A stretch of 64,000 nucleotides of DNA from Paenibacillus etheri (GTDB lineage Bacteria; Bacillota; Bacilli; Paenibacillales; Paenibacillaceae), in contig NZ_LCZJ02000016.1 in NCBI RefSeq assembly GCF_001012825.1, forward strand, positions 85,540 through 149,539, read 5' to 3'. The notes under the pieces were generated by a model that searched no databases, was not told the origin of the DNA, and worked only from the letters and a program-made list of their open reading frames with translations. Below are positions 15,432 to 24,386 of this stretch, one piece after another. The first letter of the stretch is position 1, and every line of letters begins with the position of its first letter. A program made the position numbers and the translations under genes.

Positions 15432-17156
15432 ATGGGTCAAGTCCATAGCGAAATTTTGCCGGGACGTGTGCAGAGCTCCAATATGTCTGATTACACCCAG
15501 GCAGTAGCCAATTTTAAGTGGGAGGATGTTGAACGTAACTTCTCATGGTATGACACTGGCAAAGTAAATATGGCACATGAAGCAGTGGATCGCCACGTTC
15601 AAGAAGGACGGGGAGCGGCAACGGCCCTGCTCTACAGTGATGCGGTGCGGGATGAATCCTATACATTTGCCGATCTGCAGGAACGGTCGAATCGGTTCGG
15701 AAATGTATTGCGTAAATATGGTATCGGTAAGGGAGATCGGGTATTTATTTTTATGCCTCGTCAACCGGAACTATATTTTAGTTTGCTAGGCATTTTGAAG
15801 ATTGGGGCAATAGCAGGCCCTCTGTTCGAAGCATTCATGGAGACAGCTGTTAAGGACCGGCTGGAAGATAGCGGTGCCGTTGCGTTAGTTACTACGCCTG
15901 AACTACTTCATCGTGTAAAGCGAGATGAGCTTCCGAATTTGCGTCATATTTTTCTGGTAGGTGGTACCACTGATATCGAGCAAGGTAACTTAGGTTTCAC
16001 AGAGGAGATGGCTAACGCATCTTCTGAGCTCGAATTGGAATGGCTTGACCTGGACGATGGTCTTATCATGCATTATACATCTGGTTCTACAGGAAAACCT
16101 AAAGGCGTTTATCATGTTCAAAGAGCAATGATTCAACATTATTATACAGGTAGAGTGGTGCTGGATCTACGTCCAGATGATATTTACTGGTGTACAGCTG
16201 ATCCGGGCTGGGTGACTGGTACATCTTACGGAATATTCTCTCCATGGTTAAATGGGGTAACGAATGTCGTGAGAGGAGGGCGTTTTAGCCCTCAGGATTG
16301 GTATAAGACGATTGAACGAAATAAGGTTAGTATTTGGTACAGTGCACCTACAGCATTTCGTATGTTAATGGGGGCAGGAGAAAGTTCAATTCAGGGAATT
16401 GATTTAAGTAGCCTGCGCCATGTCCTGTCTGTTGGAGAGCCGTTAAATCCTGAAGTGGTGCGGTGGGGAGATAAATTCTACAATCAGCGCATTCATGATA
16501 CTTGGTGGATGACAGAGACAGGGGCACAACTGATCTGCAATTATCCTGGAATGGATATCAAACCTGGCTCTATGGGTCGTCCGTTACCAGGCATTGAAGC
16601 AGCGATTTTAGATGATCGAGGCAATGTTCTTCCACCATTCTCAATGGGTAATCTTGCAATCCGGACGCCTTGGCCATCCATGATGAATTCGATCTGGAAC
16701 AATCCGACGAAGTATGAGGAGTATTTCCGCATTCCTGGTTGGTATATGTCTGGTGATTCCGCTTATATGGATGATGATGGATATTTCTGGTTCCAAGGAC
16801 GGATTGATGATGTTATCAACTCTTCTGGTGAGCGTATTGGACCTTTTGAAGTGGAGAGTAAATTGGTAGAGCATCCAGCTGTGGCAGAAGCGGGCGTAAT
16901 TGGTAAACCAGACCTGGTGCGTGGGGAAATTATCAAGGCTTTCATTTCGCTGAGAGAAGGCTATACTCCTACAGCTGCTCTCAAAGAGGAGATCGCGGCA
17001 TTTGTTAAAGCCGGGCTGTCTGCGCATGCTGCACCGAGAGAGATCGAATTTAAGGATAAACTTCCTAAGACACGATCAGGTAAAATCATGCGGCGTGTAT
17101 TAAAGGCTTGGGAGCTTCATCTCCCAACTGGCGATTTATCAACGATAGAAGATTAG
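15432..17156 (+). CDS. acsA: Acetyl-CoA synthetase
   Basis: Activates acetate to acetyl-CoA via acetyl-AMP. 574 residues from the ATG at 15432, chosen because GAGGGAGG lies 8 bases upstream; a GTG 18 bases earlier would bury it. Motifs: YTSGSTGKPKGVYHV (P-loop-like A3), YWCTADPGWVTGTSYG, DTWWMTETGAQLICNYP (A5), YMSGDSAYMDDDGYFWFQGRIDDV split over A7/A8, and PKTRSGKIMRRVLKAWEL near the C-terminus holding the catalytic Lys that AcuA-type enzymes acetylate. Divergent from acuA; a cre-like site lies between them. Ends at a bidirectional terminator shared with the convergent PBP gene. Confidence 0.95.
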   Translation: MGQVHSEILPGRVQSSNMSDYTQAVANFKWEDVERNFSWYDTGKVNMAHEAVDRHVQEGRGAATALLYSDAVRDESYTFADLQERSNRFGNVLRKYGIGKGDRVFIFMPRQPELYFSLLGILKIGAIAGPLFEAFMETAVKDRLEDSGAVALVTTPELLHRVKRDELPNLRHIFLVGGTTDIEQGNLGFTEEMANASSELELEWLDLDDGLIMHYTSGSTGKPKGVYHVQRAMIQHYYTGRVVLDLRPDDIYWCTADPGWVTGTSYGIFSPWLNGVTNVVRGGRFSPQDWYKTIERNKVSIWYSAPTAFRMLMGAGESSIQGIDLSSLRHVLSVGEPLNPEVVRWGDKFYNQRIHDTWWMTETGAQLICNYPGMDIKPGSMGRPLPGIEAAILDDRGNVLPPFSMGNLAIRTPWPSMMNSIWNNPTKYEEYFRIPGWYMSGDSAYMDDDGYFWFQGRIDDVINSSGERIGPFEVESKLVEHPAVAEAGVIGKPDLVRGEIIKAFISLREGYTPTAALKEEIAAFVKAGLSAHAAPREIEFKDKLPKTRSGKIMRRVLKAWELHLPTGDLSTIED

Positions 17157-17170
17157 AATGGATCATAAAA

Positions 17171-17208
17171 AACACCGTTCCCTAATGAATTCAAGGGAAC
17201 GGTGTTTT
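17171..17208. terminator. Bidirectional terminator between acsA and the PBP gene
   Basis: 13-bp arms aacaccgttccct (17171-17183) and agggaacggtgtt (17194-17206), flanked by A-run on the left and T-run on the right. Confidence 0.93.
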
Positions 17209-17239
17209 GTCTGTGCAAAGTTATTCTGTTGACTACCGG

Positions 17240-20152
17240 CTAATGGTTTCCAGTCGTATTGCCGGCTGTCCCACTATTACTGTTTCCGTTACTGCTACCT
17301 TCGCCAGATGGCGTTGAAGTAGGTGTTGGTAGAATGGTTCCTGGAATCTCGATATCCTCTCCTGGTGTACTCTCAGAGTCTGTAGGAGGCGTTGTCTCCG
17401 GTTGCGGATCAGGAGTTGGTGTAGCTTCCGGTGTTGGTGTAGTGCCTCCAGCAACGTTGCCAGAAGCCGTCTCATTACCTGCGACATCAACAGCAGTAAC
17501 ATAGAATGTTACATTGGCACTCGCAGGTGTTCCTGGAGAGAATACCTTGCTCTCGTCAGCCATAATTACAGCTTGCTTCTGGAAAGACCCGCCATTTTTA
17601 GAACGGTATAACCGGTATCCTACTACATCTGGAGAGCCGCTTGGGGAGAAGCTGATCACAGCTTTTCCAGTGCTGTATGAGACACTAACATTTCCAGGAG
17701 CAGAAGGGGCAGCACCATCGTCCACGCGTGGATCGACTTCAGTAGGGAAATCTGTCTTAGCATCGGCTGGCATATAATAATCCAGCGATTTATGATCCTT
17801 CATCTTAGGGAAGGCTGCTAAGAGCTCTTTGACTAAATCTTGAATCGGCTTTTCGCGTTTAACAACGATTTTTTCCTTCAGGAAATCCTCTGGTGTTCCT
17901 TCCAGCGGAAGGTAATTCACGCCGTTATAAGTAATATACTTAGCTTTGGAAATACCGTCGTCACTATCTGTAGGTACATATTTCGCATTGAAAAGATCCG
18001 TTGTGAATTTGTCAGTTAGAGCCGTTGGCAGTTTACCGCTGTATGCGGACACTGTCTTTTTGGTAATTCCCTCAGGATGTGTGAATTTGTCTGTAACAAA
18101 CAAGTCTGGCTGCTTATCGATAACAGCATTCATGACTTTAGCCCATAAGGTCTGTGCTTGTCGTTTTTGTGTATCTCCTGTAAGGGTATTAATTTGTTCC
18201 TTGTAACCAACCCACATGCCAAGTGTGACATCAGGGGTGTAGCCCATGAACCAGACGTCTCCATAGTTCTGAGTGGAACCCGTTTTACCTACAATCGGAA
18301 CATCTTTAAAGTGCTTATAATTTCTTCTTACTGTACTTGCAGTACCTTCTGTGATTACTGTACGCAGCATATCGGTCATTAGATAAGCAGTCTGCTCAGA
18401 GAATACTTGTTCAGGGTTAATCTTGTGCTGATAAACGATCTTGCCTTCCGAATCCACAATCTTCTCAATCATGTAAGCATCATTAAATGCTCCCTGATTG
18501 CCAATGGCGGAGTAGGCATTGGTTAATTCTTCAACGGATGTACCGTATCGAAGACCGCCTATAACCCCAGTCTGCGCTCTGTAATCATCTTCGGTGAGGG
18601 TAGTAATCCCTAGCTTTTTAGTAAAAGCCCAAGCATCCTCTATTCCGACCTTCTCGTTAAACAGTTTAAGTGCAGGAAGGTTGAGTGATTTATTAAGGGC
18701 ATAGCGAGCCGTAACTAAGCCCTGATAGCGATTGTTAGCATTCTTAGGGATATGGAAGCCTTTCCCGCCATCTTTCAAAATGATGGGAGCATCATCCAAG
18801 ATCCCAGCAGGTTGAATCAGTCCTGCATCTAAGGCAGGTAAGTAAGCTGAAATCGGCTTCATCGTTGAACCAGGTTGCCGGACCATTTGGGTTGCGTAGT
18901 TCATTTGTTCGATATTAAAATCACGACCTTCAATCATACCGAGAATGGCTCCGGTCTTGTTGTCGATCAATATGCCAGCCGTCTGTTCAATACCTTTTGT
19001 TTTGCTGTTCTTGGTGAAATTACTACTATCTTCGGAAATACTGTGCATTGCACTGTATACTTTCTTATCAATCGTGGTATAGACTCGGTAACCACCGGTC
19101 ATTAACTGTTGTCTTGCTTCCTCAAGAAGTACGGCATTATCACTAGAGCCAGCTGTATCAGTTGTACCGTTTTTCTCAACATTTAGTGACAAAATAATCT
19201 CAGCTGCTTTACGCTCCGTTTCCATCATTAGGTATGGATATGTAGCATAGGCTTTCTTAGTGTGAGGAGCGAGCGAACTTTTAATATCAAATTTGAGTGC
19301 TTCATCATATTGGGAGGTAGTGATCTTGTTCTCCTCTAGCATACGGCGAAGCACAAGCTGTTGACGATCCATAGCTCTATTGAACGCCTTTGCGTTGAAT
19401 TCCCCAATGCCATTGAATGCTGAATAAGCGGAAGGGAGCTGCGGAAGACCGGCCAAATACGCCGCTTGGGCAATATTCAACTTGTCTAGATCATCCAGAC
19501 CGAATATACCTTTGGATGCAGCTTTAATCCCAAATACGTTATAGCCATTCGAGCCATTACCGAACGGAACTTTGTTCAGATAAGCCGTTAAAATCTCTTG
19601 CTTGGTCAAGAAGCGCTCGAGTCTAAGCGAAAGTAGAATTTCTTTTGCTTTACGATCTTCTGTTCGATCCAGATTGAGGAATACACGTCTTGCGAGCTGT
19701 TGAGTAAGTGTACTGCCTCCGGTCTGAACGGATTCATTTAATAACTTTTGTTTGACGGCACGTAAGGTGCCTTTGAAATCCACGCCATTATGCTCATTGA
19801 AATTATTGTCCTCTATAGCGAGGACTGCATCAATAATAATCTGGGGGATATCGTTGTATTGAATGAGCCTTCGATCTTCTTCTGTACGAAGCTGGCCGAT
19901 CGGTGCGCCATCACGGAAGTACGCGAATCCGGTAATCGCATTTTGGCCGACTTGCTGTTGAATCATTTCCTCTGAGCGAACAGGTTCATCCTTCACCATG
20001 GAAGTGACATATCCTGCTGCTGCACCACCGACAAACAGAATGCCTATTATACCAAGAATAAACATCCACTTAACTACAGAACCGAACCTGCTAAGCCCAG
20101 ATCTGCGGGGTGAAGGCTTCTTTACGTTTTTTTTCTTGTTCTCTTGAACCAT
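17240..20152 (-). CDS. Class A penicillin-binding protein (PBP1A family) with C-terminal FN3 domain
   Basis: Bifunctional peptidoglycan synthase, 970 residues, membrane-anchored by one segment (about 28-50) after a basic tail. GT51 glycosyltransferase: LAIEDNNF with catalytic Glu 114, GGSTLTQQLARRVFLN, KVPFGNGSNGYN. Transpeptidase: nucleophile Ser 429 in GSTMK, SLN (489-491) and KTGS (623-626). About 810-900 is a fibronectin type III-like domain (NVSVSYSTGKAVISFSPSG, GYRLYRSKNGG). The last 70 residues are a Thr/Pro/Ser-rich tail ending in Gly/Asn/Ser repeats, likely a wall-spanning linker. GAGGAATT-type RBS precedes the ATG. Monocistronic, between acsA (convergent) and rpsD (same strand, own terminator). 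Confidence 0.94.
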   Translation of the reverse strand: MVQENKKKNVKKPSPRRSGLSRFGSVVKWMFILGIIGILFVGGAAAGYVTSMVKDEPVRSEEMIQQQVGQNAITGFAYFRDGAPIGQLRTEEDRRLIQYNDIPQIIIDAVLAIEDNNFNEHNGVDFKGTLRAVKQKLLNESVQTGGSTLTQQLARRVFLNLDRTEDRKAKEILLSLRLERFLTKQEILTAYLNKVPFGNGSNGYNVFGIKAASKGIFGLDDLDKLNIAQAAYLAGLPQLPSAYSAFNGIGEFNAKAFNRAMDRQQLVLRRMLEENKITTSQYDEALKFDIKSSLAPHTKKAYATYPYLMMETERKAAEIILSLNVEKNGTTDTAGSSDNAVLLEEARQQLMTGGYRVYTTIDKKVYSAMHSISEDSSNFTKNSKTKGIEQTAGILIDNKTGAILGMIEGRDFNIEQMNYATQMVRQPGSTMKPISAYLPALDAGLIQPAGILDDAPIILKDGGKGFHIPKNANNRYQGLVTARYALNKSLNLPALKLFNEKVGIEDAWAFTKKLGITTLTEDDYRAQTGVIGGLRYGTSVEELTNAYSAIGNQGAFNDAYMIEKIVDSEGKIVYQHKINPEQVFSEQTAYLMTDMLRTVITEGTASTVRRNYKHFKDVPIVGKTGSTQNYGDVWFMGYTPDVTLGMWVGYKEQINTLTGDTQKRQAQTLWAKVMNAVIDKQPDLFVTDKFTHPEGITKKTVSAYSGKLPTALTDKFTTDLFNAKYVPTDSDDGISKAKYITYNGVNYLPLEGTPEDFLKEKIVVKREKPIQDLVKELLAAFPKMKDHKSLDYYMPADAKTDFPTEVDPRVDDGAAPSAPGNVSVSYSTGKAVISFSPSGSPDVVGYRLYRSKNGGSFQKQAVIMADESKVFSPGTPASANVTFYVTAVDVAGNETASGNVAGGTTPTPEATPTPDPQPETTPPTDSESTPGEDIEIPGTILPTPTSTPSGEGSSNGNSNSGTAGNTTGNH

Positions 20153-20240
20153 CGACGATAATTCCTCCTTTTAACGGAATTATTATAGCACAAATTGGTG
20201 ATTTTGAATGCAGTCGGAGTGTGCATTACCTATTAGAATA

Positions 20241-20275
20241 ACAAAAAGCCTCCGGATAAATCCGGAGGCTTTGGT
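20241..20275 (-). terminator. rpsD terminator
   Basis: Perfect 11-bp stem aagcctccgga (20246-20256) with tccggaggctt (20261-20271), 4-base loop; the minus strand continues into TTTTTGTT. Confidence 0.95.
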
Positions 20276-20297
20276 CATACTCGCTATAAGCGAGATA

Positions 20298-20897
20298 TTA
20301 ACGGTTGTAGAACTCGACGATTTGTTTCTCATCGATATCCTGAGAAAGCTCGGAACGTTCTGGCAAACGAATGAATTTACCTTCGAAAGATCCATCAGCA
20401 GATTCCAGGTAAGCTGGAAGGTGGGAACGGTTAGCAAGAGCTTCTTTGATGGAAGCCATGCTTTGGCTTCTTTCGCGAAGACCGATAACGTCGCCCAAGC
20501 TTACACGGTAAGAAGCGATGTCAACTTTTTTGCCGTTAACAGTTACGTGTCCGTGGGATACCAACTGACGTGAACCAGCACGGGAGTTAGCAAATCCAAG
20601 ACGGTAAACTAGGTTGTCCAAGCGGCTTTCAAGCAAGAACATGAAGTTTTCGCCCGCAAGACCTGGAAGCTTTTGTGCTTTAGTGAAGAGAGTTTTGAAT
20701 TGTTTCTCTCCCAAGCCGTACATGTGACGCAGTTTTTGTTTTTCCAAAAGCTGCATTCCGTAGTTACTTACTTTTCTGCGTTGGTTAGCTCCGTGTTGTC
20801 CTGGTGGAAAAGGGCGTTTCAAATCTTTTCCTGTACCGCTAAGGGAAATGCCCAGACGGCGGCTGAGTTTGAATTTAGGTCCGGTGTAACGTGCCAT
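20298..20897 (-). CDS. rpsD: 30S ribosomal protein S4
   Basis: Primary 16S rRNA binder of the small subunit and, in Bacillus, repressor of its own synthesis. 199 residues starting [19 protein letters not shown]; the S4 domain is at about 92-155 with [20 protein letters not shown] and [20 protein letters not shown]. No N-terminal CxxC zinc knuckle, as usual for this type. RBS AAAGGAG before the ATG. Single-gene unit with a 190-base structured leader and its own promoter and terminator, as in Bacillus. Confidence 0.97.
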   Translation of the reverse strand: MARYTGPKFKLSRRLGISLSGTGKDLKRPFPPGQHGANQRRKVSNYGMQLLEKQKLRHMYGLGEKQFKTLFTKAQKLPGLAGENFMFLLESRLDNLVYRLGFANSRAGSRQLVSHGHVTVNGKKVDIASYRVSLGDVIGLRERSQSMASIKEALANRSHLPAYLESADGSFEGKFIRLPERSELSQDIDEKQIVEFYNR

Positions 20898-21086
20898 GTT
20901 ATAGTAGACTCCTTTATAATTGAAATTTCAGTTAGGGCTCTATTTGCGCCGCATTTCGTATCCGTGATTAGCATTAATGGCTTCCACACTGCCAGGGAAG
21001 TTCAGCCGCTGCCCTGGCAGTAACGAAATGCGTGAGGGTGACACAACGTTACGCCCAAGTAAGACTTGTTACAGTCTTGTTCAACA
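20898..21086 (-). ncRNA. rpsD leader, probable S4 autoregulatory element
   Basis: Long 5' leader on the minus strand. A 9-bp long-range helix pairs acgaaatgc (21023-21031) with gcatttcgt (20951-20959) and encloses a second 9-bp helix, ccctggcag (21012-21020) with ctgccaggg (20989-20997). B. subtilis rpsD is known to be repressed through a structured leader; the position and architecture agree. Binding of S4 here is inference. Confidence 0.7.
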
Positions 21087-21092
21087 ATAAAT

Positions 21093-21120
21093 ATTATATG
21101 AATACAGTATATAAAGTCAA
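21093..21120 (-). promoter_or_regulatory. rpsD sigma-A promoter
   Basis: On the minus strand TTGACT (21120-21115), 16-bp spacer, TATAAT (21098-21093). Confidence 0.85.
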
Positions 21121-21296
21121 GCGCTTATTAAAAGAGTTTTTGTCAATCTTTGTCGATAGTTCTTTGGTCCTAAAAAAAAGTCCCGGAAATGATGAAAATG
21201 TAATGCAATACACAAAGAAAGAGAGTAAAATATAGTTAAATAGTTGTTACTAGGGAAGATAGTTTACTTAATCAAGATGCAAAGGGGATCTTCGTT

Positions 21297-23291
21297 ATGT
21301 CAGAGCAGAAAGCATACGTCCATAAAGACAGCCGTATGCTGTTACAGGATAACATACACGCTAGTAGAGATTCCGAAGATCCCACCGCCTGGCTTAGGGA
21401 AACGGAAATAGTTACGCATGACTTCCCTTATCTAGCAAACCTGATTGCAGACAGTTTCAATGAATGGTTTAGTGGACTCGATGTCCTTCCATTCTCTAAA
21501 TCATGGGAATGGTGTGTACTGAATTTTGAAGGGAAGTATATAAACAACATATGGGATGAACAAGAACTATGGAGACAGCAATGGGAACAGGCCGCGGCTT
21601 CTAGCTTGATTTCAGAAACAATTTCGGCAGTTCAGTTGACCGTAGAGGGTAAGGATCTTAGTTTTTTTACCATACCGTTATTCACACGCGTCGACAATGA
21701 AATTTTTGCATTTTTAGGTTGTTCTATGCCCACACAACAATATGAAGTGGGTGGACGAGATACTGCAGAAGCGATGTCGCTGCATTACCGTACCTGTTTT
21801 TATCATGAGTTTGAACATATATTTGTAGCTGATCTTGCAAGTACCCATATTCATGCTGAACGTGAAAGCAATCGTCGTTCTTTGTTATATCAGATTGTCC
21901 AGCGGATGCATGACAACATAGATGTGGATGCTGTTCTGTCGGAAGTCATTGATAGCATTTCTGCGATGTATCCTGGAGCCAGGCTTGAGCTGTTTATGTC
22001 TCAAGACCACCGCAGCACTCATCCGCAGGTCAAACCTTTACCATTCCACATGACAAGTGATGATGTCTGTGCTAGGGCATTTAAGGATGGACGAGTTGCA
22101 ATGCACACTAGTGATGATGATGATCGTAATGTAGAGATTGGTCTTCCGTTAGGTGGTAAACAGGGGGTTTATGGGGTATTCCATATGATGATGGATAATC
22201 CGATCTTTTCAGATGTTGATTTACGGTTTCTCTCCATGGTGGCTGATACGGCAGGGACTGCTTTTGAGAATGCTAAGCTATATGAGCGCTCTAACCAACT
22301 AATCCGCGAGCTCCGCATGAGTAATGAGCTTACCCAGCGTCTCAATCAAAGCTTACGTTTAGGTGATATTTTTCAATTTGCATTCGAAGAGCTACTTGGA
22401 ATGTTTGGTGCAGATTACTGCTGTATCTTACATATGAATGAGGAAAAGGGTGGTCTTGAAGTCATTGCCTGCAATCATCCCTCTTTGCAGAACGAAGTTT
22501 TAGAAGTAGGGGCAGGTTTAGGTGGAAAGGTGTATTCCACAGGAGAATCACTGATCATGTCCGATTACATAGATAATCCTAAGACAACTTCCCGGCTAAT
22601 GAATGCCACTGGCTCGCAGTCTTTGATTGCCACACCTCTTAGTGTGGGTGGTGAAATACGAGGTGCGATCATGTTGGCACATCGTGATGCACATTATTTT
22701 TCATATGATAATTATAGATTGCTGCAGGCGATGGCGGGGCATATTGGTCTAGCAGTAGGTAACGCCAGGCTACATGCTGAAGTCAGACGACTTGCGAACA
22801 GAGATAGCCTAACTGGACTTTATGCTCGTCATTACTTGGACGAAGAGATAAAAGAAAGACAGTCTACAGACTTTTGCGGTAGTTTAATTGTTGTAGATAT
22901 TGATCAGTTCAAGATTGTGAATGACACTTACGGTCATCAAAAAGGCGATAAGATCCTAAAAGAGGTTAGCGAAATTGTGAAATCCTCCATCCGTCAAGGG
23001 GATATTGCCGCAAGATGGGGAGGGGAAGAGCTCTCTGTTTATTTACCGTTAATGGGAGTGCAGCAGGCGGGTTATGTAGCCGAGCGTATACGCAAACGCG
23101 TTATGGAAGAAACCGAACCTAATGTAACTGTATCCTGCGGAATAGCAGAATGGAGCTGGATGGACGATCGAGTAAGTGTTGAGTCATTATTTTATCGAGC
23201 GGATATGGCACTGTATAAAGCTAAGAATAATGGCCGGAACCAAGTGGTCTTTGATACTAAAGACAATGATAGCAATATTAAGAACTCATGA
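21297..23291 (+). CDS. Diguanylate cyclase with two GAF domains
   Basis: Makes cyclic di-GMP. Of 664 residues, 1-185 form an N-terminal domain I cannot name; about 190-335 and 355-500 look like two GAF sensor domains (the second with LHMNEEKGGLEVIAC, GAGLGGKVYSTGESLIMSDY, SQSLIATPLSVGG). The GGDEF domain begins at NRDSLTGLYARHYLDEEI, with VVDIDQFKIVNDTYGHQKGD and the active loop GGEEL (575-579), so it should be active. RQGD (566-569), five residues before GGEEL, is an intact product-inhibition I-site. No membrane segment, so cytoplasmic. ATG with AAAGGGGATC upstream; single gene ending at a terminator. Confidence 0.92.
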   Translation: MSEQKAYVHKDSRMLLQDNIHASRDSEDPTAWLRETEIVTHDFPYLANLIADSFNEWFSGLDVLPFSKSWEWCVLNFEGKYINNIWDEQELWRQQWEQAAASSLISETISAVQLTVEGKDLSFFTIPLFTRVDNEIFAFLGCSMPTQQYEVGGRDTAEAMSLHYRTCFYHEFEHIFVADLASTHIHAERESNRRSLLYQIVQRMHDNIDVDAVLSEVIDSISAMYPGARLELFMSQDHRSTHPQVKPLPFHMTSDDVCARAFKDGRVAMHTSDDDDRNVEIGLPLGGKQGVYGVFHMMMDNPIFSDVDLRFLSMVADTAGTAFENAKLYERSNQLIRELRMSNELTQRLNQSLRLGDIFQFAFEELLGMFGADYCCILHMNEEKGGLEVIACNHPSLQNEVLEVGAGLGGKVYSTGESLIMSDYIDNPKTTSRLMNATGSQSLIATPLSVGGEIRGAIMLAHRDAHYFSYDNYRLLQAMAGHIGLAVGNARLHAEVRRLANRDSLTGLYARHYLDEEIKERQSTDFCGSLIVVDIDQFKIVNDTYGHQKGDKILKEVSEIVKSSIRQGDIAARWGGEELSVYLPLMGVQQAGYVAERIRKRVMEETEPNVTVSCGIAEWSWMDDRVSVESLFYRADMALYKAKNNGRNQVVFDTKDNDSNIKNS

Positions 23292-23317
23292 GGTAAGCCT
23301 CATGGGTTCTTTTTTTA
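23281..23317 (+). terminator. Terminator of the GGDEF gene
   Basis: 13-bp stem agaactcatgagg with cctcatgggttct (one G-U), then seven T; it includes the stop codon region. Confidence 0.92.
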
Positions 23318-23424
23318 CATGCACAATTATTCTGGCTCTAATTGCGGTATAAGGCATGCAGGAAGGGAGAACCCTATATGTGGGTTGTACTTAAGTAAAA
23401 TACTCCGAGAAAGGCCTGAGGACC

Positions 23425-24291
23425 GTGAGAAAGCTATTATTACTTAAGGGAGGAGTCCCTCTAGTTCTTACACTATACTGCGTGTTTTGTAGCGGATGTA
23501 GCGTCATAAGAGACAAACCTGCGAAGGAAGATTTAAGTTTGGCATTGGCAGGGATGGCTGGAAGTGATGAGGTTGTTTTTGAAGGGGCAAATATGCTGAC
23601 AAGAGGGGGGACGACGGTTCCTGAATCCTTATTGTTTTACGGAGGCACAGTAGAGGATCATAAAAAGGTAAAGCTGTACACACTTCTTCCAGATAAAGCC
23701 ATGACTCAAAAAACAGCCGCTGACGGCGTTAAAGACTTAAAGAGTAGTACGTATGCTCTGAAACCTTATTACAGTCAGTTAGAGAAAAAAGAGGGCAGAT
23801 GGGAACTTCAGACTTCCGGAAATTCCTCGGTAGAGGGAAATCCATTACCTGCGCTTAATCCGCTTAAGCAACTTGAGGAGCTTGAATCCATGGAGAAGAA
23901 TATAACCGAAGAGGCTGGAGCTGGCAGAGGGACAAGTGTGCTGCGAATCGAATTGACGCCTTCGGAGGCTAGAAAGCAGCTTTCTGCTGAGTTGGAGAAA
24001 GAAATGCAGAACCTTCGACCTAAAACTCCCGAATCGGCTGAGAACAACACAGAGGCTGATCAGGCAGTTTCGAAAGCTTTGGAGAAGCTATGGCAGAAAA
24101 AAAATAATGAATTACAACAAAAGCTGAAACAGGCTAATGTAGAAACGGTCTACCACCTAACAGTTGATAAGAAACATAACCTTCCTAGAAGACTTACCTT
24201 GAATCGAAAAGTAAGCTATTCCGGTGAAATGATGAATAAATCTGAAAATGAAACCTATGTATCTAAGGTGGATTTCACAGGTTACCGTTGA
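23425..24291 (+). CDS. Hypothetical lipoprotein
   Basis: 288-residue protein I cannot assign. GTG start (AAAGG and GAGG upstream). The N-terminus is basic-hydrophobic, LLLLKGGVPLVLTLYCVFC, ending in a lipobox-like CSGC, so Cys 25 is probably lipidated and the protein anchored outside the membrane. The body has a beta-rich first half (FEGANMLTRGGTTVPES, FYGGTVEDHKKVKLYTLLPD) and a Glu/Lys-rich helical middle (about 145-235), then VYHLTVDKKHNLPRRLTLNRKVSY. Single gene between the diguanylate cyclase and an aminopeptidase; nothing links it functionally to either. Confidence 0.8.
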   Translation: MRKLLLLKGGVPLVLTLYCVFCSGCSVIRDKPAKEDLSLALAGMAGSDEVVFEGANMLTRGGTTVPESLLFYGGTVEDHKKVKLYTLLPDKAMTQKTAADGVKDLKSSTYALKPYYSQLEKKEGRWELQTSGNSSVEGNPLPALNPLKQLEELESMEKNITEEAGAGRGTSVLRIELTPSEARKQLSAELEKEMQNLRPKTPESAENNTEADQAVSKALEKLWQKKNNELQQKLKQANVETVYHLTVDKKHNLPRRLTLNRKVSYSGEMMNKSENETYVSKVDFTGYR

Positions 24292-24386
24292 TCTTTACAT
24301 TGTTATGCAGGTCTTGCGCTCCATAAAGGGCGTGCTACAATAGAACGGCATGCTTATTTTTCAGACAGAGGAAGGAAGAGTACACA

